Below, piece by piece: positions 36,432 through 44,017 of a stretch of DNA of 64,000 bases. A program made the translations under genes and the position numbers. The notes under the pieces were generated by a model, which saw only the letters and a program-made list of their open reading frames with translations, made no database searches and was not told the origin of the DNA. Within the stretch, counting starts at the first letter, position 1, and every line of letters starts with the position of its first letter. This DNA is from Duganella guangzhouensis (GTDB lineage: Bacteria; Pseudomonadota; Gammaproteobacteria; Burkholderiales; Burkholderiaceae_D): NCBI RefSeq assembly GCF_009674535.1, contig NZ_WKJK01000006.1, positions 186,001-250,000 on the forward strand. The letters run 5' to 3'.

Positions 36432-37163
36432 ATGCCACGCTGCAATCTATGCCATCAAGATCGAGAACTACGCAATTCTCATATTGTCCCCGAGTTTCTG
36501 TATGCAAATTTGTACAATACCAAGGGCCACTTGATGGGAATTAACGGTCAGGGAAATCGCGGATGGGCTGCACTTCAAAACGGCATTAAGCAGCATTTGT
36601 TCTGTGAGAGTTGTGAGCAACACTTTAACAAGCATTTTGAAATCCCCTTTCTTGATCGCTGGGTGCGCGCTAAACCTCTTCCAGACCCTTGGAGCGATCT
36701 GGAGCATGTGCAAATGGCAAGGGTTGAATATGCTTCCTTCAAGCTATTCCATCTAAGTGTTCTCTTCCGGGCATCTGTTTGCTCATTGCCAACTTTCAGC
36801 GATGTCAGCCTAGGCCCTCACGAAGAACGAATTAGAAAAATGTTGCTCGATGTCAATGCGGGAATGCCTTCGGAATATCCAATATTTGGATATGCAGTGG
36901 TCCATCACGAAAGCAAGCGCATCGTCGATATGGTTACCAAAGCCGGCAAGTCGAGCATCAATGGCCACAGATGCTGGGGCATCATTTATGGAGGCGTTCA
37001 GTGGTGGATTTCAGTGTCGTCTCACAGAAATCATGAGTTTGAACAGGGCGGACTACAACCAGATGGCCAGATGCCATTTCACGCTGTGCCTTGGAATGAA
37101 GTGGATGTAATACAAATGGCATCAAAAGCACTGCGAGCCGCAGGGAAAGGGCCAAAAACATAG
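36432..37163 (+). CDS. HNH-like zinc-finger protein of unknown function
   Basis: 243 residues. The N-terminus has CNLC (Cys4, Cys7), then RNSHIVPEFLY with His17, and LFCESCEQHFNKHFE with Cys58 and Cys61. This CxxC-His-CxxC arrangement is the zinc-bound beta-beta-alpha framework of HNH-like nucleases, but the second catalytic His of a true HNH is not obvious. The remaining 175 residues are unrecognised. AGAGGAG lies upstream. Located in phage cargo, followed after 61 bp by another orphan gene, so the two may form a small defence or exclusion unit. Confidence 0.6.
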   Translation: MPRCNLCHQDRELRNSHIVPEFLYANLYNTKGHLMGINGQGNRGWAALQNGIKQHLFCESCEQHFNKHFEIPFLDRWVRAKPLPDPWSDLEHVQMARVEYASFKLFHLSVLFRASVCSLPTFSDVSLGPHEERIRKMLLDVNAGMPSEYPIFGYAVVHHESKRIVDMVTKAGKSSINGHRCWGIIYGGVQWWISVSSHRNHEFEQGGLQPDGQMPFHAVPWNEVDVIQMASKALRAAGKGPKT

Positions 37164-37224
37164 CCGTTTACCACAGCAGTAGCTGGTAGCATGTGATATT
37201 CGAAACCTCAATAGGATTGACAAT

Positions 37225-37653
37225 ATGTTCACGTTTAATCGCGGCTCGTGGGAAGACGGTAGCCCTCTCCCGGAATGGGAGGGTAACGAGGATTTGGATA
37301 GCTACTTAGAGAGGATCGGATACACGCAAGCGCGTCACCAGTTCGGGCATGAACACGGTGGTCAGCTTGAGATTTACGAGTCCTCAAGGGGCAACTCCTT
37401 CTACGCTAGCGTATGCCCATCTGGGACCACATGCTACGAAGTGTTCCTGCCCGATTTCCCAAGCTTTATGATTTTTATGCGCGACTACGGAACCGTGTTC
37501 GCTTCGGAAGCTTCAAACGTTTCCACTCAGCAAATTCTAGAACTGCTTGAGAAGCTGTTCCAAGCACAGCATGGTCACTCGGCACATGGCTTCTGCCACG
37601 AATGCGATCCGGCTGCTTGGAAAGCGCGGGAGCAACGGCTGAAGAGTCAATAA
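37225..37653 (+). CDS. Hypothetical cargo protein
   Basis: 142 residues, acidic, soluble, no TM. C-terminal HGFCHECDP could be a partial metal site. Contains EVFLPDFPSFMIFMRDYG. AGGA upstream. Same strand as the HNH-like gene, with which it may be expressed. Function unknown. Confidence 0.5.
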   Translation: MFTFNRGSWEDGSPLPEWEGNEDLDSYLERIGYTQARHQFGHEHGGQLEIYESSRGNSFYASVCPSGTTCYEVFLPDFPSFMIFMRDYGTVFASEASNVSTQQILELLEKLFQAQHGHSAHGFCHECDPAAWKAREQRLKSQ

Positions 37654-37672
37654 CGCTGATAGCCAAGAGGGC

Positions 37673-37689
37673 GTCAACAGAGTGTCAAC
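37673..37689. repeat. GTCAAC direct repeats at right end of element 1
   Basis: Two GTCAAC copies (37673, 37684) with 11-bp spacing, about 100 bp inside the middle att copy; counterpart of the triplet at 26612. Confidence 0.5.
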
Positions 37690-37785
37690 GCTACTGTTAG
37701 CTCACCAAGGCAGCACTGTTAGGTCAGTTAGCATAAGTTCTTGATTTCGTTGTACAATGTGATCTAGTGTTACTGGCGCGAAAGA

Positions 37786-37831
37786 ATTTGTAATCATCAG
37801 GTGGCCAGTTCGAAACCGGCAGCCGGCACCA
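37786..37831 (+). repeat. att copy 2 (junction of elements 1 and 2)
   Basis: 45 of 46 bases match the tRNA-Thr 3' end; one T to C change near the acceptor stem (AGCCGGC for AGTCGGC), which improves the pairing with GCCGGCT. No 5' tRNA half precedes it. Confidence 0.95.
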
Positions 37832-37846
37832 AAATTTAGCTTTAAA

Positions 37847-37884
37847 AACAAGGGGTTGCATGATAGATCATGTAACCCCTTGTT
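37847..37884 (+). terminator. Stem-loop after att copy 2
   Basis: An 18-bp stem, 37847-37864 with 37867-37884, containing one G-U pair and a 2-nt loop. Core AACAAGGGGTT/AACCCCTTGTT. Sits 15 bp after the att CCA, the same place as the terminators after copies 1 and 3. The spacer to 38066 holds nothing else I can name. Confidence 0.7.
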
Positions 37885-38066
37885 CGTTGGGGCAATAGCT
37901 GCAGCGCGATGTAACCCAATTTGACTTGCCTAACGTTGCAAACAATCTCTGCATGGCAATTTTACCAAAATCGCAACGCTGCGTTTATATCGGTACAGCA
38001 TTTCGCTTTAGTGTGCAAGTGCCGGTTGCTATGAGGGGATTGGCGCTGTTAGAATTTAAACTTCAA

Positions 38067-38086
38067 TACTGTAAAGTCATACAGTA
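38067..38086. promoter_or_regulatory. LexA (SOS) box upstream of the ImmA/IrrE-type gene
   Basis: TACTGTAAAGTCATACAGTA: CTGT-N8-ACAG core with matching outer TA/TA, so 7 consensus bases on each arm. It ends 35 bp before the ATG at 38122, where it would overlap the promoter. Confidence 0.7.
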
Positions 38087-38121
38087 GAAATTTCCGACTA
38101 ACAATCATGAAAGGGAAGGCT

Positions 38122-38631
38122 ATGGAGCATCTATCCAACAACACGCTCGCCCTCTCAAGCGAAGAGAGTGCGGCGCGAGAATTGTTAGCTAGATATTGGG
38201 ACGGTCAGCTCCCGATTGACCCGGTAAAAATTGCTACATCGGCGGGAATTTCAGTATATGGGCGAGGAGGCTGGGGCGACCAGGCTTATCCCTATAGTGG
38301 CTACTATAGAATGTTCAATGGCGTGCCATCCATTGAGTACAACGTCTCCGAAGTCCCTGTTCGTCAGCGATTTACGGTGGCACATGAATTAGGACACTAT
38401 GCGCTGGGACATAAAGATGCTCCGCGCGACTCTGGAAACTTCCAGTCTAGTGGGGATTTTCGAGAGCGTCAGGCCAATAGGTTTGCCGCTGAGCTTCTGA
38501 TGCCTGCTTCACTAGTGATCAAGTACTACCAAAATGACTATGCAGCAAGTGTGGGAGCTTTGGCTAGTATGTTCGGTGTATCGAGAGATGCTATGGGGTA
38601 TCGATTGAAAAATCTGGGATTGCTTCGCTAA
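38122..38631 (+). CDS. ImmA/IrrE-type metallopeptidase
   Basis: 169 residues from the ATG at 38122, preferred because AGGG sits 6 bp upstream; the in-frame ATG at 38107 has no ribosome site. The zinc motif is in FTVAHELGHYALGH (HExxH plus a following His), with ERQANRFAAELLMP supplying the third ligand Glu region. Members of this family cleave phage-type or mobile-element repressors. The C-terminal ASMFGVSRDAMGYRLKNLGLL is the usual wHTH-like end. A LexA box lies upstream and a two-TM gene follows by 40 bp. No XRE repressor target is adjacent, which is odd. Confidence 0.88.
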   Translation: MEHLSNNTLALSSEESAARELLARYWDGQLPIDPVKIATSAGISVYGRGGWGDQAYPYSGYYRMFNGVPSIEYNVSEVPVRQRFTVAHELGHYALGHKDAPRDSGNFQSSGDFRERQANRFAAELLMPASLVIKYYQNDYAASVGALASMFGVSRDAMGYRLKNLGLLR

Positions 38632-38671
38632 TCCCTTGGTCTTAGTAGCCTTAGATGAATAAGGGAAAATA

Positions 38672-39415
38672 TTGAGCACTGTATCTTCGGCCGGTGAATC
38701 TTCTAATCAGTCCCAGTCCAACGCGGCGGCCTCAACTAATGATGTCGCAGATCCCTCTCCTGACCAGATTAGGACAGAACTTAGTTCCAGTCCAGTTCAG
38801 TCAACGCCTGCTGCAACAGGCCCAGGTGATAGTCCTCGGATGCCCGGAATCGAGCTGGACTCTATCGATGATCAGATATCCCGGCGAGGATACCGTCGTC
38901 CCATTTTGTGGGCAGCATTGATAGTGTTGGCTATCTTTGCCATTAGTCTTGCTGGAGTGGTCGCCACGTTAAGTACAGGTTTCTATCAGGCATTGAAGCC
39001 TGAAAATATCTCCAAATTTGTGGTTGTGGAGTTGCAGGAGAAAGTTAATAAAATCTCTCCTGCCACTGAGCAAAAGGCTGATGCAAAGTCCGAGAAAACT
39101 CAAAATGAGTCGAGTAAAGAAAACAAGTCTCCCGTTACCAAAAAAACTGACGAGCGTTCCTCCAAGGAAGGCGAACCCGTAAAGATAGAAGCGAAGATAT
39201 ATGGTGAGATACGTGACTCCATGGTCCCCTTAGTTGCACTAGTATCGATCTTGGCGGTTGCTATCGTTGTGATACTAGGAACTATGCTGAGAGCAGCCTT
39301 CGCCCCACATCCAAATAACGGCACAGACTCAAAAGAAAAAGAGGAAGTGTCACCTGTCCCGGTACTTGAGGCAATTAAGGGACTTGTGGATTCAGTTAAA
39401 GCTGCTTGGAAGTGA
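38672..39415 (+). CDS. Two-TM membrane protein of unknown function
   Basis: 247 residues from a TTG with AAGGGA upstream. Disordered Ser/Gln/Pro N-terminus (about 1-70), TM1 (about 78-102), a Lys/Glu/Ser-rich linker (about 110-175, probably periplasmic), TM2 (about 184-208) and a short tail. No family recognised. Likely transcribed with the protease gene and hence possibly SOS-controlled. Membrane effector is one reading; not supported by any motif. Confidence 0.55.
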   Translation: MSTVSSAGESSNQSQSNAAASTNDVADPSPDQIRTELSSSPVQSTPAATGPGDSPRMPGIELDSIDDQISRRGYRRPILWAALIVLAIFAISLAGVVATLSTGFYQALKPENISKFVVVELQEKVNKISPATEQKADAKSEKTQNESSKENKSPVTKKTDERSSKEGEPVKIEAKIYGEIRDSMVPLVALVSILAVAIVVILGTMLRAAFAPHPNNGTDSKEKEEVSPVPVLEAIKGLVDSVKAAWK

Positions 39416-39462
39416 CGCTCCTAAGGGGGCGACAATCAATCTATCCCAAATTGACTAACCGT

Positions 39463-39498
39463 TAAAAATGCAAACAGTGCTAGCTGCCCTGTTTGCAT
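39463..39498 (-). terminator. Terminator after hsdR
   Basis: Perfect 10-bp stem ATGCAAACAG/CTGTTTGCAT with an 11-nt loop. On the minus strand it is followed by TTTTTAAC, so it ends the hsd operon, 27 bp after the hsdR stop. Confidence 0.75.
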
Positions 39499-39524
39499 GC
39501 TTGCATCTAGTTTGTTGAGTTGCA

Positions 39525-42500
39525 CTAAAAACTGGCCCACATTCCCCCACGAATCGCAACTCGCAACTGCTGGTACACCTCTTCAACCAGCAAGTTTGCT
39601 AGCCCCTTGAACACTTTCTCATGCCGTAGCGCTTGGTCAGCCATAGCGTTGTGGTTCTCCAATGCGTCAACTAACGCACTGTTGAGCTTGGTTTCGTACG
39701 CGCCGTTGGCGAAGGCGTCCACAGTATCGTTAGCCTGTGCCTGCTCTTGCAAAATGGGGTCGCCCACCATTTTACCGATCAACGTAGTGGCATAACCCTT
39801 AAAATCGGCATCCGACAAGTTACCCGAAAACACCTCATTCATTTTTTTGATAATGACGGACAACCGATCCTCCAGATCGTCCCAGGCTTGCCCCTCGCCA
39901 GTACCCAAGGGTTTCATCGGCTCGGCGGTGCCGGCCTCCATGTCGAGCTTGTGCTTTCTCTCGTTGACCACCTTGTAGCCCGCTAAGCGCACGGACTCAT
40001 CCAGCGCTTCATCCCCGCCCGCCATGCCCTGCAAACGGGGCAGCAGCATGCGGCAAAACGCGTGCAAGCGCTCCAGATCAGCATCGTCGTAGGAGCGCAG
40101 TTGCGACAGGAAGTCGTAGGCGCTAATGTAAGACGACACATCCCCACGGAACAGCTCTTGCACTTCCTTGGTTTGGGCCTTGAAACGCTCGTGCGCCTTC
40201 TTCAACGGCGCTTGAATCGAGGCCTGCTTGCCCTTAAGGTCGAAGTAGCCCTTGGCGAATTGCAGCACCTCCTCCCACAAATAGATACCTGCATGGTCAA
40301 GTTTCTGTCGCAGTGTATGAACCAAATTGGGGTCGGTTATTGCCGACATTTTCGCCGTGCGGTAAAACGGCAGGAAGGCTTTGAGGATGCCTTCGGCGTC
40401 GTTACGGAAATCGAGCACAAAGGTGTTTTCCTTGCCGGCATACATGCGGTTCAGACGCGACAGGGTTTGCACCGCTAACACGCCATCCAGACGTTTGTCG
40501 ACGTACATAGCACATAACTTGGGCTGGTCAAAGCCCGTCTGAAACTTCGACGCGACGATCAGCGCCTGATAGGTGTCGGTCTTGAACGCCTCCTTGATGC
40601 CTTCGTCGTGTTCCCTGTGATCGTTGAGATCGCCTTCCTTGGCTTTGAGCACCTTGGATTCTTCGTCCGTAACATCGCCCGAATACGCCACCAACGCCTT
40701 GAAGTCGGTGTACTTCATCTTCTTGATGTAGTCGTCGAATGCCTTCTTGTAGCGCACCGCCGCCACGCGGCTATCCGACACGACCATGGCCTTGGCCTGC
40801 CCGCCCAACTGATGCATGACGTGCTCGCGGAAGTGCTCCACGATGACCGTAACCTTCTGCGCGATGCTGGTCGGGTGTAACTGCGCGTAGCGGAACAGCT
40901 TGGCCTTGGCCTTGCCCGATTTCACGGCCTTGTCGTCGCCCGTCTGCTCCAACTTGAAGGCAAAGCCATAGGTGGTGTAGCCCCGCAGCACGTCCAAGAT
41001 GAACTTCTCTTCGATGGCTTGGCGCATTGAATACACGTGGAAGGGCTCGGGCGTGCCGTCCGCGCCCGTGCGTCCAAACAATTCCATGGTCTTGGGTTTT
41101 GGTGTCGCCGTAAAAGCGTAGTACGACACATTTGGCGGGCGCTGACGCGATGCCATGATGGTGTTGAGCACGTCTTCATCGGTGATGTCGTCATCGCCAC
41201 CGGGCACCACCTCTGCTGCGCCATCGGCTTTCGTGTCTCCATCCGCCGCACCCGGCTTGCCCTTTGTTAACACCTCGCGCAGTTTCACCGCCCCCTTGCC
41301 TGCTTGGCTGGAATGGGCTTCGTCCAGGATGAGCGCAAAGCGTTTGTCGCTCAAACCACCTACCTTGTCCAGCACCCACGGGAATTTTTGCAAAGTGGTG
41401 ATGATGATGAGTTTGCCCTTGTCCAAGGCATCCGCCAATTGGGCGCTATTTTCGTCAATCTTTTCCACTACACCTTGTTGATGGTCGAACTGGTAGATCG
41501 TGTCCTGCAACTGCGTATCCAACACTCTGCGGTCGGTAATCACAATCACGCTGCTGTACACCTTCTGATCCTTAGCATCATGCAGGGATGCGAGGCGGTG
41601 CGCTAGCCATCCGATGGTGTTGGACTTGCCAGAGCCCGCCGAATGCTGCACCAGGTAGGTGTGCCCCACCCCTTCCTCTAACGTCGCATTTAACAGCTTG
41701 TTCACTGCGTCCCATTGGTGGTAGCGCGGGAACAGAAGCGAAGTATTGAACACTTTTTTGCCTTTAGCATCCTTGACCTCGGACACTTCCACCGATAAGA
41801 ACTTGCCGACCACCGCCAGCCACGCATCGCGTTGGAACACCTCGTGCCACAGATAGCCAGTGGAATAACCCAAGGCTTCGTCAGGCGGATTGCCCGCGCT
41901 TGCGCCACCCATGCCATCAGGATTGCCACGGTTGAAGGGCAAAAAACGTGTGGCCGCGCCCGCAAGCTTGGTTGTCATCCGAACCTCGTCGGTACTCACG
42001 GCAAAGTGGACAAACGCGCGCTTTCCGAACGACAACAAGGGCTCTGGCTGCTTTGTTACCAAGTCCACCGGGTTGCGGTCGTACTTATACTGCTTGACGG
42101 CGTCTTCGATATTTTGCGTCGTATCGGTTTTCAGTTCGACGGTTGCCAAAGGCAGACCATTAAGGAACAGCACTAAGTCGATGCATAACTGGTTGTGTAG
42201 CGAGTAATGCAACTGCCGCACCACGCGTAGGCGGTTCTTCTTGTAGTGCTCCCAAGTGATGGGATTTTGCTTGTTGCTCGGGGCAAACTGCGCCATCTTG
42301 AATGTGGCGTTGATGTCCTTGAAGCCCTTGCGCAACACGTGAAGCGTTCCCCAGAGCTGCGGGGTTTCTTTCTTGATTGTTGGGCGGTCTTTGTCTAGCT
42401 CTTCCGCCAGCCGCTGAATAAACACCGCCTCGGGGTTCTTAGAATGGTTCTTAGCAAACTTTTCCCAGGTATCGGGCTGAGTGTCCTTCACCCAGGCAAT

Positions 42501-42656
42501 TGCATCCTCGGGATACAGCGCCGCGCGGCGGTCATAGCCCTTATCATAGGCAAAGCCTTTTTTGAAGGGCAAGGGTCCATCAATAAGCCATCCATAGACT
42601 TTCAGGACTTCGCAAATTTCGTCTTCAAATTGCTCTTCGGAGTGGATGGCTGCCAT
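39525..42656 (-). CDS. hsdR: Type I restriction enzyme, R (restriction/translocase) subunit
   Basis: ATP-driven translocase and nuclease of a type I R-M system. 1043 residues from MAAIHSEEQFEDE; AGGG lies 6 bp upstream, better than the ATG at 42674. The N-terminal PD-(D/E)xK nuclease shows DLVLFLNGLPLATVELKT. SF2 helicase motifs: Walker A HSAGSGKSNTIGWLA, DEAHSSQAGKG, FTATPKPKT and QTGFDQPKL with ALSRLNR-like QTLSRLNRMY. All motor and nuclease motifs are intact, so restriction activity is plausible. Confidence 0.95.
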   Translation of the reverse strand: MAAIHSEEQFEDEICEVLKVYGWLIDGPLPFKKGFAYDKGYDRRAALYPEDAIAWVKDTQPDTWEKFAKNHSKNPEAVFIQRLAEELDKDRPTIKKETPQLWGTLHVLRKGFKDINATFKMAQFAPSNKQNPITWEHYKKNRLRVVRQLHYSLHNQLCIDLVLFLNGLPLATVELKTDTTQNIEDAVKQYKYDRNPVDLVTKQPEPLLSFGKRAFVHFAVSTDEVRMTTKLAGAATRFLPFNRGNPDGMGGASAGNPPDEALGYSTGYLWHEVFQRDAWLAVVGKFLSVEVSEVKDAKGKKVFNTSLLFPRYHQWDAVNKLLNATLEEGVGHTYLVQHSAGSGKSNTIGWLAHRLASLHDAKDQKVYSSVIVITDRRVLDTQLQDTIYQFDHQQGVVEKIDENSAQLADALDKGKLIIITTLQKFPWVLDKVGGLSDKRFALILDEAHSSQAGKGAVKLREVLTKGKPGAADGDTKADGAAEVVPGGDDDITDEDVLNTIMASRQRPPNVSYYAFTATPKPKTMELFGRTGADGTPEPFHVYSMRQAIEEKFILDVLRGYTTYGFAFKLEQTGDDKAVKSGKAKAKLFRYAQLHPTSIAQKVTVIVEHFREHVMHQLGGQAKAMVVSDSRVAAVRYKKAFDDYIKKMKYTDFKALVAYSGDVTDEESKVLKAKEGDLNDHREHDEGIKEAFKTDTYQALIVASKFQTGFDQPKLCAMYVDKRLDGVLAVQTLSRLNRMYAGKENTFVLDFRNDAEGILKAFLPFYRTAKMSAITDPNLVHTLRQKLDHAGIYLWEEVLQFAKGYFDLKGKQASIQAPLKKAHERFKAQTKEVQELFRGDVSSYISAYDFLSQLRSYDDADLERLHAFCRMLLPRLQGMAGGDEALDESVRLAGYKVVNERKHKLDMEAGTAEPMKPLGTGEGQAWDDLEDRLSVIIKKMNEVFSGNLSDADFKGYATTLIGKMVGDPILQEQAQANDTVDAFANGAYETKLNSALVDALENHNAMADQALRHEKVFKGLANLLVEEVYQQLRVAIRGGMWASF

Positions 42657-42685
42657 GGGTGTCCCTATCCTCATTCTTTTTTTTG

Positions 42686-44017
42686 TTACTGCGGCGATGT
42701 GCTGCGCACATCGATACGTCCCAGCACCGCATCAGCGATGGTCGCGGCACGTAGTTCTTTTAAGAGCAAAATTTCGTCGTTGGTGTGGGAGATGAGGTCG
42801 TCAATCTTGGTTGTCTCACTCGACACCGCCTTTGCAATTTCTCGCTGCAGAGCCAATGAAGGCATGGGCACTTCAAACCGTGACAAGTCATCGCACGTCA
42901 GTGCACCCTTGGTTCCGCCCTGCCCATCACTCACCATTCGCAAAGCAGCGTACATGCCAGTCAGCGCCCAGAATAAAAAGTTGGAATCGAAACGCGCGCC
43001 ATCTAACGCGAGGTATGCCAGATGCTGGTTAATAGTTGCCTGGATGCGCAAAACGGTTACTTTCCCGCGTGTCTTTCCCTGACCTGTCAATGCAACCAAC
43101 AAAGACCCAGGCTCAACAATAGGTAAATGGCAGGCGCGCAAAGCCACATCAGTTACGTATTCGCTGCCCTCATCCACGACGTCGCAGTTGACCACCGAAC
43201 TGTTAAGCCATGGGAAAGTGCCACCTTCCCAGTATCTGGCATTGTCTTTCAGTGGCGTCGAACCATTGCCAATACGCGCGTACTTTCCTACACGTACCAT
43301 AGACCAGTCCGATGGAATCCATGGCATGTGCACATTGCCGGTAGCTTTCTTGTCCTGTGATTGGGTTGCTCCCGACGTGTATTCCGCTATCACTGACTGG
43401 CGCCACTCCCGCAACAATCCAATCAGTTCATCCTTCTCATGAATCAGGGTGTCAATGCGAGCAGTTTCGACATCAAGGTAGTCGACAATGGACCGCTGTT
43501 CGTCGGTGGATGGAACAGCCAAACGCGAGTCAACCATTCGCTGATGATCAATGCTCTCGACGGTTGCGCCTTGCTTGACCCATTCTTCCCGTAGCTCCCT
43601 CTGGCACCCCTCAATTTGATACGCGAGATATCGACTATCCACCCTCTCATTCGGAATAAGTGATCTCATGTCCTGGTTCAACGCAACTGGCAGTGTATTG
43701 ATAGCCACCGGGATGGTGTGTTGCAAAATGCCTGAGCGAACCACAGTGAGCACCGAACCTGGAGGAATCAGGGCGCAGGGGCTATTCCTAAGCCCCTCGG
43801 AAGTGATGTAGTCCTCAGTCTCACCAATTAGTGATCGTTTCATGTCCTTTGGAGAAACCCACGGGAGATCACCTCCCCAGTAAAGAGGCTCAGCTTTACT
43901 AGGGGTGCCGCCTCCTACGAATTTTGCGAAGAACTTCAACTTCTCAACACACCAATGGCTCGGAATATCCCCCAGCCAGGGCACACCCGAGGGCTTGTAG
44001 CTCGTGTACGTTTTCAT
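42686..44017 (-). CDS. hsdS: Type I restriction enzyme, S (specificity) subunit
   Basis: 443 residues with two target-recognition domains in the classical layout: TRD1 (about 8-175, starting YKPSGVPWLGDIPSHW), central conserved helix (QRSIVDYLDVETARIDTLIHEKDELIGLLREWRQSVI in pieces, about 180-215), TRD2 (about 225-390, starting MPWIPSDWSMVRVGKYA) and the C-terminal helix (LALQREIAKAVSSETTKID). It determines the bipartite DNA target, which cannot be read by eye. Overlaps hsdM by 4 bp. Confidence 0.95.
   Translation of the reverse strand: MKTYTSYKPSGVPWLGDIPSHWCVEKLKFFAKFVGGGTPSKAEPLYWGGDLPWVSPKDMKRSLIGETEDYITSEGLRNSPCALIPPGSVLTVVRSGILQHTIPVAINTLPVALNQDMRSLIPNERVDSRYLAYQIEGCQRELREEWVKQGATVESIDHQRMVDSRLAVPSTDEQRSIVDYLDVETARIDTLIHEKDELIGLLREWRQSVIAEYTSGATQSQDKKATGNVHMPWIPSDWSMVRVGKYARIGNGSTPLKDNARYWEGGTFPWLNSSVVNCDVVDEGSEYVTDVALRACHLPIVEPGSLLVALTGQGKTRGKVTVLRIQATINQHLAYLALDGARFDSNFLFWALTGMYAALRMVSDGQGGTKGALTCDDLSRFEVPMPSLALQREIAKAVSSETTKIDDLISHTNDEILLLKELRAATIADAVLGRIDVRSTSPQ

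Larger units (their letters stand above)
26563..37831. mobile_element. Element 1: integrated filamentous phage (inovirus-type) with tyrosine integrase
   Basis: Bounded by the tRNA 3' end and the 46-bp repeat at 37786. Gene order follows Ff-type phages: Rep (pII-like), ssDNA-binding protein (pV-like), small proteins, major coat (pVIII-like), terminator, pIII/TspB-like, pVI-like, Zot (pI), secretin (pIV). Integrase and regulator are on the minus strand beside attL. The 35942-37653 segment is cargo. GC content is visibly below the flanks. Confidence 0.9.
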
